Source: Luteibaculum sp964627445
Lineage (GTDB): Bacteria; Bacteroidota; Bacteroidia; Flavobacteriales_D; Luteibaculaceae
DNA: 64,000 bases
Direction: 5' to 3'
NCBI GenBank assembly: GCA_964627445.1
Contig: CAZVJF010000002.1
Span: 248,001-312,000 of the forward strand
The position numbers and the translations under genes were made by a program. Shown piece by piece: positions 53,021 through 60,448 of this stretch; the stretch's first letter is position 1; every line of letters starts with the position of its first letter. The notes beneath the pieces were generated by a model. The model worked only from the letters and a program-made list of their open reading frames with translations. It was not told where the DNA came from and did not search any database.

Positions 53021-55138
53021 CTAAAGTTTCATCGTAAACGCCACCCGCTTGCGGGCTAAATCTACTTCCAGTACACGCACCCGGACCTCTTGCCCTAGTT
53101 TTACAATTTCGTTGGGATCGCTCACGAAGCGGTCTGCCAGTTGGGAGATGTGTACCAAACCGTCTTGCTTTACGCCCACATCTACAAAAGCTCCAAATTT
53201 GGTGATGTTGGTAACCAAGCCCGGCAGAATGATGCCCTCTCGTAAATCCTCAATACGGGCTACATCTTTAGAAAACTCAAATTGCTTGGCCGTTCCTCGC
53301 GGATCGCGCCCTGGTTTTTTTAATTCCGCCTGGATGTCTTTTAAGGTAGGAAGACCCACATCTTCTGTTACATAACGGTCTAAAGGTAATTGGTCAATGG
53401 CGGCAGTGTTTCCCAGCAATTCGTTTACTGCCAGTTGGGCATCCTGACTCATTTGCTGCACCACATGGTAACTTTCGGGGTGCACTGCGCTGTTGTCTAG
53501 AGGGTTTTTGGCTTTTGCAATGCGCAAAAAACCTGCACATTGTTCAAAGGCTTTGTTGCCCAAACCACTTACTTTAAGCAGCTCTTGTCTCGAGGTAAAT
53601 CCACCCACGGTATCTCGGTAAGCCACCATGGCCTTGCTTAACTTGGGGCCTATGCCACTTACATATTGCAAAAGGTGCTCGCTACTGGTGTTGAGGTTTA
53701 CGCCCACATGGTTTACTACGCTGGCCACGGTTTGGTCTAGTTTTTCTTTGAGGAGTTTTTGGTCTACATCGTGTTGGTATTGCCCAACGCCAATGGATTT
53801 GGCATCTATCTTTACCAACTCGCTCAAAGGATCCATCAACCTGCGGCCAATGGAAACCGCTCCGCGCACCGTAACATCGTAGTTGGGAAATTCTTCGCGT
53901 GCCACGGCTGAGGCCGAATAAATGGATGCCCCACTCTCATTGACCATATGAACCGCCACATGTTGGGGCAAGCGCAAGTTTTTTACAAAACGCTCCGTCT
54001 CACGCCCAGCGGTACCGTTGCCAATCGCTATCGCCTCAATTTTGTAGGCTTCTACCAGTTGACTGATTTTTGCGCCCGCTTTTTGTTTGTCGTTTTGGGG
54101 TTCGTGTGGATAGATGGTTTCGTTGTGCTTTAGCGCACCGTGCGCATCCAGGCAAACCACCTTGCAACCGGTTCTAAAACCTGGGTCTATGGCCAATATG
54201 CGTTTCGATCCTACTGGGGCAGCCATCAAAAGCTGGCGCAAATTTTCGGCAAACACGTGGATGGCCTCAGCATCGGCCTTTTCTTTGGCAGCGTTTTTAA
54301 ACTCGGTTTCTATGGCGGGTTTTAATAATCGTTGGTAGGCATCTTTGAGAGCCAGGGCAACTTGCTCGGTAGCATCCCCATTTCCACGCAAGAAATAGCG
54401 CTCCAGCTGCTGGATTACCGGTTCCTTTTCGGGGGCTATGCTTAGGCGAATTACCCCTTCGGCTTCGGCCCTGCGCATGGCCAGCATGCGGTGACTGGGG
54501 CAGCGCTTTAATGGCTCGGAAAAATCAAAATAGTCGCGGTATTTGGAATTGGGGTCGTCCTTGCCCTTCGCCACTTTGCTAGTAATAACCGCGTGGCGTT
54601 GAAAGTGGGTACGCACGATATCGCGGGCGGCAGGGCGCTCGTTCATCCACTCGGCCATAATATCTCTGGCTCCGGCCAGGGCGGCATCTACACTAGCTAC
54701 TTCGCCTTTTACAAAACGTACCGCAAAAGATTCCACATCGTTGCGATCTTGTTTCATAAGGGTGGCTGCCAAGGGTTCTAGGCCGAGCTTGCGAGCGGCC
54801 TCTGCGCGGGTTTTGCGCTTGGGTTTGTAGGGTAGGTAAAGGTCTTCTACCTCGGCCAGGGTAGTTGCGCTGCTAATTTTGTCTCGCAGCATATCGCTAA
54901 GCTGGTCTTGCTCGGCAATGCTTTGTAAAACGTAGGCTTTGCGTTTTTCCAGTTCCTCAAAAGCCTGGTGCGCATCTTTAATAGCCTGGATTTGCACTTC
55001 ATCCAATCCGCCCGTACGCTCTTTGCGGTAACGGGCAATAAAGGGCACTGTAGCTTTTTCCTGGAGTAGCGCTATGGTGTTGCTTATGGGTTTCTCGGGC
55101 AACTGAAGTTGTTGCGCAATAAATGATGTAGCCTGCAT
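53021..55138 (-). CDS. tex: Tex family transcription accessory/RNA-binding protein
   Basis: A 705-residue cytoplasmic protein. Its order is an N-terminal helical Tex domain (VPFIARYRKERTGGLDEVQ), a YqgF/RNase H-like domain (ILAIDPGFRTGCKVVCLDAHG, about residues 315-335), helix-hairpin-helix repeats (LLQYVSGIGPKLSKAMVAYRD, ELLKVSGLGNKAFEQCAGFLRI), and a C-terminal S1 domain (GIILPGLVTNITKFGAFVDVGVKQDGLVHISQLAD). It is conserved and implicated in transcription. The S1 domain is complete despite a short tail. Confidence 0.95.
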   Translation of the reverse strand: MQATSFIAQQLQLPEKPISNTIALLQEKATVPFIARYRKERTGGLDEVQIQAIKDAHQAFEELEKRKAYVLQSIAEQDQLSDMLRDKISSATTLAEVEDLYLPYKPKRKTRAEAARKLGLEPLAATLMKQDRNDVESFAVRFVKGEVASVDAALAGARDIMAEWMNERPAARDIVRTHFQRHAVITSKVAKGKDDPNSKYRDYFDFSEPLKRCPSHRMLAMRRAEAEGVIRLSIAPEKEPVIQQLERYFLRGNGDATEQVALALKDAYQRLLKPAIETEFKNAAKEKADAEAIHVFAENLRQLLMAAPVGSKRILAIDPGFRTGCKVVCLDAHGALKHNETIYPHEPQNDKQKAGAKISQLVEAYKIEAIAIGNGTAGRETERFVKNLRLPQHVAVHMVNESGASIYSASAVAREEFPNYDVTVRGAVSIGRRLMDPLSELVKIDAKSIGVGQYQHDVDQKLLKEKLDQTVASVVNHVGVNLNTSSEHLLQYVSGIGPKLSKAMVAYRDTVGGFTSRQELLKVSGLGNKAFEQCAGFLRIAKAKNPLDNSAVHPESYHVVQQMSQDAQLAVNELLGNTAAIDQLPLDRYVTEDVGLPTLKDIQAELKKPGRDPRGTAKQFEFSKDVARIEDLREGIILPGLVTNITKFGAFVDVGVKQDGLVHISQLADRFVSDPNEIVKLGQEVRVRVLEVDLARKRVAFTMKL

Positions 55139-55163
55139 GGGGGCAAAGGTAAATCCATTACGT

Positions 55164-55199
55164 AAAAAAGAGGCTGTCCATATAAACCGACAGCCTCTT
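55164..55199 (-). terminator. Terminator downstream of the bacteriocin-like pair
   Basis: An 11-bp perfect stem (55168-55178 with 55189-55199, arms AAGAGGCTGTC / GACAGCCTCTT) has a 10-base loop. It is followed on the minus strand by a T run (complement of 55164-55169). It lies about 140 bases after the 84-residue gene and just before tex. Confidence 0.85.
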
Positions 55200-55339
55200 G
55201 AAAAATTCTATTGCCCATTATTTCACCCAACCATTTGAAAGGTAATTCCGCAGCGGAGTGGTGCGTTCTGTAAAACAAGGTAGGACACCAACAATGGCAA
55301 GGTGCTTTTTTTTATCCTTATACAAAGCCTTTTAATTGG

Positions 55340-55594
55340 CTAGCCCCTAATCCTCTTAAATAGCCGTAAGGTGTTAACGATAAACAAGATACTAATGCCA
55401 ATAAAGGCTATCCTGGGGATTACGTTCAGGGTGCTGAATTCATATGCTATTAGCGCGATGAAGGCTGCTGCTCCCAAAGCACTTATTAGAAACCGCGTTT
55501 TCATTGAAAACAGCTTGTTTTTAGTGTTTATGTAACTTAGTGACACAACGACTATGGCCACAGCTAAGGCAATATATAGGTGAAGTCCTTCCAT
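55340..55594 (-). CDS. Small three-helix membrane protein, possible immunity protein
   Basis: An 84-residue protein with about three hydrophobic helices (residues about 7-22, 34-50, 60-75) and basic ends (NTKNKLFSMKTR, LFKRIRG). I recognise no family. It starts 13 bases after the stop of the cysteine-rich lipoprotein gene, on the same strand. A terminator follows, so the two form a two-gene unit. Size, topology and position fit a bacteriocin immunity protein, but this is inference only. Confidence 0.6.
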   Translation of the reverse strand: MEGLHLYIALAVAIVVVSLSYINTKNKLFSMKTRFLISALGAAAFIALIAYEFSTLNVIPRIAFIGISILFIVNTLRLFKRIRG

Positions 55595-55607
55595 AGGATT
55601 ACTGTTT

Positions 55608-56297
55608 TTAGCACAAGCGTCCGTGGTTCACATCGTCTCCGCAAAACGAACAATAACAGAGATAAGCTCCTAATGCATAGCATGCAACAGCCCCAACGGT
55701 ACATCCAGAGGCCGCACTCGCAGAAACAACCAGGCAAGCTGTATAGGGAAAGTAACGGCAATTGGCTTGTGGAGGTTCTACGCCAGTACCACCACCAATA
55801 TCCTCCGTTATATTTTCCAACTGCTCTTCGCCACTGTATGCTATTTCCCGGTAGGCTTGAACTGCATTTTCAAGGGGAGTTGAATTATGGTTATTGGCCT
55901 GGACCTGATTAACATTAATGTGATAACGTAGCGCTAAACTTTTGGCGGATGTACTAATTTGCTTTTGCAAAACTCGCAGGTGCTCAGCACTGTAGCCAGA
56001 GGAATAAGCCAGTTCTGAGAATTCTTGCTCCTGAACTAACTTCCCAATTTGGTCGAGGCTGAGGTCAGATTCCGCTAGTTTCTTTGTGAAATCTTCGAGT
56101 ATGTTCTGGAGTTGAATGTAGTCGGGGTCCAACTGGATCAAAGACTCAGCATCTAAAACTTTTTCTTGATTTCTAGAATCTTCTTTAGCTGGTATCACAC
56201 CTTCTTGAGTATCAGTGGTAGGTTTATAACGTTCTTTCTCACAAGCTACGAAACCAAATGCTAAAAAGACGATTAAAAAAGAAAGATACTTTTTCAT
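55608..56297 (-). CDS. Lipoprotein with C-terminal 8-cysteine bacteriocin-like domain
   Basis: A 229-residue protein. A lipoprotein signal (MKKYLSFLIVFLAFGFVAC, lipid cysteine C19) leads into an acidic helical middle (about 45-165), a glycine hinge (IGGGTG, 167-172) and a compact C-terminal domain from A178. That domain has eight cysteines at 180, 188, 199, 206, 214, 216, 219 and 229, with a small-residue hydrophobic core (LVVSASAASGCTVGAVACYALGAYL). The layout (a leader, then an ANC-starting region with eight Cys) recalls fulvocin C-related bacteriocin precursors; similarity beyond cysteine count was not testable. It could also be a plain Cys-rich surface lipoprotein. Confidence 0.65.
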   Translation of the reverse strand: MKKYLSFLIVFLAFGFVACEKERYKPTTDTQEGVIPAKEDSRNQEKVLDAESLIQLDPDYIQLQNILEDFTKKLAESDLSLDQIGKLVQEQEFSELAYSSGYSAEHLRVLQKQISTSAKSLALRYHINVNQVQANNHNSTPLENAVQAYREIAYSGEEQLENITEDIGGGTGVEPPQANCRYFPYTACLVVSASAASGCTVGAVACYALGAYLCYCSFCGDDVNHGRLC

Positions 56298-56771
56298 TTC
56301 TCAAATTTTTAAAGGTTAGTAATTAGCGGTCTTGGCCAAAACCACTACAAAAGAAATACCCCCCCCCCTTGATTTTCCAAATCACATTATACTTTATAGT
56401 TGTTTTTCTAAAATACCACCAAGTCTAAACCTCCTAAGGTGTTGTTCATGTGTTTTTGACCTATTATTTGATATGAGCGCTCCATTGTATATATTACAAG
56501 CTAATTAATCCAATAAATTAAACGATACGACCTTTTACTATTGAATATGAGTTTCTCTTTCCTATTACAAAGGAGAAGTATTTATAGGCATACAACATAA
56601 TATAGTTCATCTAGAGCCAACAGCCTACCAATGTGTTACGTCCAAAAAATAGTGGTCTGGGTAGGTTAAAAGAAAACGAGGCCGCGGTTTTTTAGGCAGG
56701 ATAAGGGCACTGCGGAAGGAGGCTAAGTCTACTACTCCGGAAACACTACAATATTCTGGATTATTGATGCC
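56298..56771. other. Gene-free AT-rich stretch with C/G tract
   Basis: No supported gene lies between the lipoprotein start and the inverted-repeat element. It contains the putative promoter and 10-bp homopolymer described separately. A long AT-rich part follows (about 56370-56640), then a more mixed-composition part with no coding frame recognised. The composition differs from the flanking core genes. Confidence 0.6.
56348..56380 (-). promoter_or_regulatory. Putative promoter containing a 10-bp poly-G tract
   Basis: On the minus strand, TTG (56380-56378) is followed by a 22-base spacer and TTCTTTTG (56355-56348), one mismatch from TANNTTTG. The spacer holds ten consecutive G residues (56368-56359). 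It lies 51-83 bases upstream of the cysteine-rich lipoprotein start. Tract-length change would alter the spacer. Confidence 0.45.
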
Positions 56772-56821
56772 CATTCCCCTCCATTGGAGGGGTGTTCTGG
56801 CGAAGTCAGAACGGGGTGGTA
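56772..56821. repeat. Left inverted-repeat arm beside DUF559 gene
   Basis: It holds the palindrome CCCCTCCA-T-TGGAGGGG (56776-56792), a second hairpin GTTCTG / CAGAAC (56794-56799 with 56107+700, i.e. 56807-56812), and ends GGGGTGGTA. It is the reverse complement, with an 8-base length difference in the middle, of the arm at 57287-57331. Confidence 0.75.
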
Positions 56822-56833
56822 TTTTACACTGAG

Positions 56834-57262
56834 CTATCCATCCCCTTTGCCGAACTTTTCCATGATGAGTACCTCCAATGACCTCATAACGCGGTCTATC
56901 TGTTGCAAAACATCAAAATCGGTAATGCGAAAAACCGTCAAACCAAAGCTTTCCAAAAACTGCTGGCGTTCTCGGTCATATTCCTTTTTGAAATCGTGAC
57001 TTCTGCCATCAATTTCTACTACCAAGCCCAATTTTTTCACGTAAAAATCTACAATATAATTACCGATGACACGCTGTCTATCAAAATCTATCCCGTGAAA
57101 CTTTCGCTGGTGCACCTGCTGCCAAAAGAGGACCTCCGAAAGTATACCCGCTTTTCGCTTATCCCTTGCAAGTTGTTTTAACTTGGCGTTATAAGGCAAG
57201 TACTCAATGCTCTTTCTGAGTATGGGAGTTCCATTGATATGTGTTATTACTTCTTGGGGCAT
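56834..57262 (-). CDS. DUF559 (Vsr-like) endonuclease-domain protein
   Basis: A 142-residue protein with the DUF559 restriction-endonuclease-like fold: LARDKRKAGILSEVLFWQQVHQRKFHGIDFDRQRVIGNYIVDFYVKKLGLVVEIDGRSHD, then an RxxFLESFGLTVFRITDFDVL block. The PD-(D/E)xK-type residues are the D of IVDFY and the E of VVEIDG. Such proteins are related to Vsr mismatch nickases, but no biochemical role is established. The gene is enclosed by inverted GC-rich repeats 12 and 24 bases from its ends, which suggests a repeat-associated mobile unit. Confidence 0.9.
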   Translation of the reverse strand: MPQEVITHINGTPILRKSIEYLPYNAKLKQLARDKRKAGILSEVLFWQQVHQRKFHGIDFDRQRVIGNYIVDFYVKKLGLVVEIDGRSHDFKKEYDRERQQFLESFGLTVFRITDFDVLQQIDRVMRSLEVLIMEKFGKGDG

Positions 57263-57286
57263 AAGGACTTATTAGAGGGACTTCTT

Positions 57287-57331
57287 TACCACCCCACCCT
57301 ACGGGCACCCCTCCAAAGGAGGGGAATTGGT
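57287..57331. repeat. Right inverted-repeat arm beside DUF559 gene
   Basis: It begins TACCACCCCACCC and holds CCCCTCC-AAA-GGAGGGG (57308-57324). The reverse complement aligns with 56772-56821 over both ends (CCC/AATTCCCCTCC and GGGGTGGTA). The middle differs: the left arm has the extra GTTCTG hairpin. No target-site duplication is evident outside the arms. Confidence 0.75.
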
Positions 57332-57385
57332 ACTTAACTGTATTTGTACCGATACACCAAGCGTATTAAGACCCTAGGCTAAGTC

Positions 57386-57874
57386 TTAAAACGAAAGTCG
57401 CAGCCCTACGCCAGTTGGGGTAAATGCCAACTCGTAATGTAGAGGTCTGCGCGTGGTATCGGTAAGCGCTTGGCCGCGCACAAATTCGTTGTAGGCGCGG
57501 GCTGCTGCGCGTCCATGGCGATTGGCTGCGCTGTTGAACGGAATGGCCACCAAAATAAGCCCTGCGCCTATCCCGGCCAGTTCCCAAGCGGGTTCACCGC
57601 CACCTGCAGCTGCTCCCAGCGGCCAACCGATGAGCCCTCCTCCAATAAAGCCAAACACCTGGGCGGCATCAAAATTAGCTTTCGATTGTTTTATTAACGC
57701 TTTCGTGTTGCGGTCTACAGCAGCAATGCGATGCACATCCTTGAGAGTTAGGATTTTTCCATCCATAAAAAACCGTGTGCTGCCATCGTGCTGAATAGTA
57801 ATGGTATCTCCAACTTGAGCATGTGAAACGCTGTATAACACAGTAAAAACAAAAAGAAGGATTACTTTATTCAT
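57386..57874 (-). CDS. Hypothetical secreted protein
   Basis: A 162-residue protein with signal peptide MNKVILLFVFTVLYSVSHA. A lipid-like or beta segment (DTITIQHDGSTRFFMDGKIL) is followed by a glycine- and alanine-rich hydrophobic hairpin (FGFIGGGLIGWPLGAAAGGGEPAWELAGIGAGLILVAIPF, about residues 73-112). A C-terminal strand ends in Phe (VGLRLSF). The last feature and the hydrophobic hairpin suggest outer-envelope association. No family recognised. Confidence 0.7.
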   Translation of the reverse strand: MNKVILLFVFTVLYSVSHAQVGDTITIQHDGSTRFFMDGKILTLKDVHRIAAVDRNTKALIKQSKANFDAAQVFGFIGGGLIGWPLGAAAGGGEPAWELAGIGAGLILVAIPFNSAANRHGRAAARAYNEFVRGQALTDTTRRPLHYELAFTPTGVGLRLSF

Positions 57875-58012
57875 GTGGTTTGATATTAGACCCTAAAAGT
57901 AAACATAAGAATTACTTATAGTATATATCGGCCAAAAAAAGGTGGTGAACGGAACGTAAAAAGTGAATCTTGGCTCAGGACAAGTATTCTCTAGGCCAAA
58001 CATGCTCCGTAC

Positions 58013-59329
58013 TTAATCCTTTCCGTGTTGGGCTGCTTTTAAGGTCTGTTCCAGTTCCTTAATGTTATGAGGTAGGGCTTTGTGCACAATATGGCCCTCG
58101 GAATCAATTAAGGCATACCACGGATATCCTACCACCCCCAAAAGGTCTTGGAGTTTTTCATTGTTGTAATCGATGTGTTGTGGCCATGAGATCCAGTTGT
58201 TTTCTTGGAGAAACCGAATACCGGGAGTTTTACTGGATTCCACATTGATACCTACAAGGGTAATTTTTTCCAAACCGTTCACCAATTCACTAACCTTCGG
58301 GAAACTTTTAATACAAGGCTTGCACCAGGTAGCCCATAAATCGAGTAGCAGGTATTCGCCCTTAGGGGGCAAAATTTGGCTGGAATCGTTTTCCAGCAGG
58401 TTATCCAACCAGATTTGAACTGTGTGCTCAGTTTGGTACCTTGCCTTGATTTCTGCCCGCTCTGCAGCTAACATTTGTTTTACCCACAACACCTTTTCGT
58501 CTGCTATGGCTTGTGCATATACCGAATCCAAGGCCGTTATCCTGCCGTTTACCAAATAGAGCGGCTGCAAGCTTTTGATCAGTTCAAAACGGGTTAAGGA
58601 AGGTGCAAGGTGCTCCGAGTATTGCTCTAAAGCCAACGGTGGCGGGTCGTTTTCCTTAAGGCGTTTAATCAAGTTAGCAGCTCTTATTTTGGCTTGTGCC
58701 CAATCCAAAAGCGCAGCAAAAATTCCCTCATGTTGATGTTGTTTAGGCCTGTTGGCTTCCAGATTGCCTAAATCGATCCGAAAGAGCTCATACCGTTTTT
58801 GGAGCATGTTCGAAGTGGTTTCAGGGAAAGTTTTGCGGATCTTCTTTCCTGTACTTCTGGGCATTTTTATTCTCACACCCTGCCCAATTTTTATGTTGCT
58901 ATATAAGAGTTTGGAGTCTAATTCTTTTTCATCTAAGGCCAACTCGTTTTTCCAAACCCAGTTGTTAAAGATAGACGGGTCATTACCTGGATTGATTTTG
59001 AGTAGCGCGGGCTGGTAAAACAAGCGCGAAAGGCTTAATGATAGGGTGTCTTCGGCCTGCTGTCGCTGAGTTATCCAAGCGTACTTTTTCCAGGGAGCAT
59101 CCTCAAGCTCGATCTCCAGAAGCGCAATTTCGAAGGGCTGATCGTTCGGTAGTTTACCCGCTTGTATCTCCATAAACTGAACTGCACCACGGTATTCAAA
59201 CAAGATTTTACCTGCAACTATGCTTTTGTCCGCCCCAGCTTTTTGGACAACAAGCCGAGACTGTGCTACTGTTTGGTCAAACAGCGGCAGGAGAAGTAAG
59301 CACAACATAAAACGCTTAGCTACAAGCAT
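58013..59329 (-). CDS. TlpA-like thioredoxin-domain protein, periplasmic
   Basis: A 438-residue exported protein. The N-terminus is a signal sequence (start at 59329, or an internal Met at position 8). An unassigned helical region of about 290 residues precedes a C-terminal TlpA/ResA thioredoxin domain with the redox motif W335-C336-K337-P338-C339 in LLLDLWATWCKPCIKSF. The cis-Pro region is GVVGYPWYALID. It probably acts as a periplasmic disulfide reductase or in cytochrome/protein maturation. Bacteroidota have many such long TlpA proteins of unknown substrate. Confidence 0.85.
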   Translation of the reverse strand: MLVAKRFMLCLLLLPLFDQTVAQSRLVVQKAGADKSIVAGKILFEYRGAVQFMEIQAGKLPNDQPFEIALLEIELEDAPWKKYAWITQRQQAEDTLSLSLSRLFYQPALLKINPGNDPSIFNNWVWKNELALDEKELDSKLLYSNIKIGQGVRIKMPRSTGKKIRKTFPETTSNMLQKRYELFRIDLGNLEANRPKQHQHEGIFAALLDWAQAKIRAANLIKRLKENDPPPLALEQYSEHLAPSLTRFELIKSLQPLYLVNGRITALDSVYAQAIADEKVLWVKQMLAAERAEIKARYQTEHTVQIWLDNLLENDSSQILPPKGEYLLLDLWATWCKPCIKSFPKVSELVNGLEKITLVGINVESSKTPGIRFLQENNWISWPQHIDYNNEKLQDLLGVVGYPWYALIDSEGHIVHKALPHNIKELEQTLKAAQHGKD

Positions 59330-59386
59330 GGTAGCGCAAAATAATGCTTACGGGGTAAATGATAGTTGGAGAGCAGCAATGAAAAC

Positions 59387-59415
59387 AAAAAAGGCGGTCC
59401 AACCGAACCGCCTTT
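59387..59415 (-). terminator. Terminator of asd
   Basis: On the minus strand the arms AAAGGCGGT (59415-59407) and ACCGCCTTT (59398-59390) pair across an 8-base loop and run into a T tract (complement of 59387-59392). The stem repeats the GGCGGTCC core of the terminator at 51191-51222. Confidence 0.88.
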
Positions 59416-59437
59416 ATTCCAGTGAGTGAGAGGTGGC

Positions 59438-60427
59438 TTACACTAAGTGTTTCTTAATCAAAAGCTCCGCAATTTGCACTGCGTTGGTAGCCGCTCCTTT
59501 GCGTAGGTTATCGGCTACGATCCACAAATTGAGGCTGTTGTCCAGGGTGTTGTCTCTGCGTACACGGCCTACAAATACCTCGTTTTTACCCTGAGCTGTT
59601 TTAGGCATGGGATACACATTCACCTCGGTATTATCCTGGAGCTGTACGCCCTTAGTTTCGTGCAACATTTTGCGGACTGTAGGAAGCTCAAAGGGTTTTT
59701 CGGTAGTAATGTTTACACTCTCGGAGTGACCGCCAACCACAGGTACACGTACTGCCGTAGCGGTTACTTTAATGCTTTGGTCATCTAAGATTTTGCAGGT
59801 TTCATTAACCAGCTTCATCTCTTCTTTGGTGTAGCCATTTTCCAGAAACACATCGCAGTGTGGAATGCAGTTTCTGTGAATTTCGTAAGGATACACCATC
59901 TCCCCTTTTTCGCCACGCTCTTCGCGCTCCATCTGGGCAACTGCCGCTACACCGGTTCCAGTAACCGACTGGTAGGTAGAAACCACAGCGCGCTTTATAC
60001 CAAATGCTTTGTGTAGTGGATTTAAAACCATTACTAACTGTATAGTTGAGCAATTGGGGTTGGCTATAATTTTATCTTGCTTGGTAAGACTATCTCCATT
60101 AATTTCAGGAACAACCAATTTAATCTTGGGATCCATGCGCCAAGCCGAGGAATTATCTACCACCGTAACGCCCATTTCAGCAAAGCGCGGTGCCCATTCC
60201 TTGGATACACTGCCTCCAGCCGAAAACAGTGCCAAATCGGGTTTTAACGATAAGGCCTGCTCGATACCTACTACCGTAACCGGCATGTTTTTAAATAAAA
60301 TTTCTTTTCCCTCAGAGCGCTCTGAGCCAACGGGAATTAATTCTGTAACGGGAATTTTAAATTCCTCTAACACTTTAATCATTTCTTGTCCTACCATGCC
60401 GGTAGCACCCACAACTGCTATCTTCAT
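59438..60427 (-). CDS. asd: Aspartate-semialdehyde dehydrogenase
   Basis: A 329-residue enzyme of the Lys/Thr/Met and diaminopimelate pathway, which reduces aspartyl phosphate with NADPH. The start at 60425-60427 (MKIAVVGATGMVGQEMIKVL) is the normal one; an upstream in-frame ATG at 60547 would add 40 unrelated residues and lie inside the divergent gene. The active-site cysteine is in IIANPNCSTIQLVMVL, with the second block RVPVVGGHSESVNI containing the catalytic histidine. The divergent gene starts 22 bases away. Confidence 0.96.
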   Translation of the reverse strand: MKIAVVGATGMVGQEMIKVLEEFKIPVTELIPVGSERSEGKEILFKNMPVTVVGIEQALSLKPDLALFSAGGSVSKEWAPRFAEMGVTVVDNSSAWRMDPKIKLVVPEINGDSLTKQDKIIANPNCSTIQLVMVLNPLHKAFGIKRAVVSTYQSVTGTGVAAVAQMEREERGEKGEMVYPYEIHRNCIPHCDVFLENGYTKEEMKLVNETCKILDDQSIKVTATAVRVPVVGGHSESVNITTEKPFELPTVRKMLHETKGVQLQDNTEVNVYPMPKTAQGKNEVFVGRVRRDNTLDNSLNLWIVADNLRKGAATNAVQIAELLIKKHLV

Positions 60428-60448
60428 ACACTTAAAGCTTGTGCGCTT

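Noticed and set aside
56640..56771. Possible transposase remnant in the gene-free stretch
   Set aside because: All frames are broken by stops and no transposase motif or terminal repeat could be recognised.
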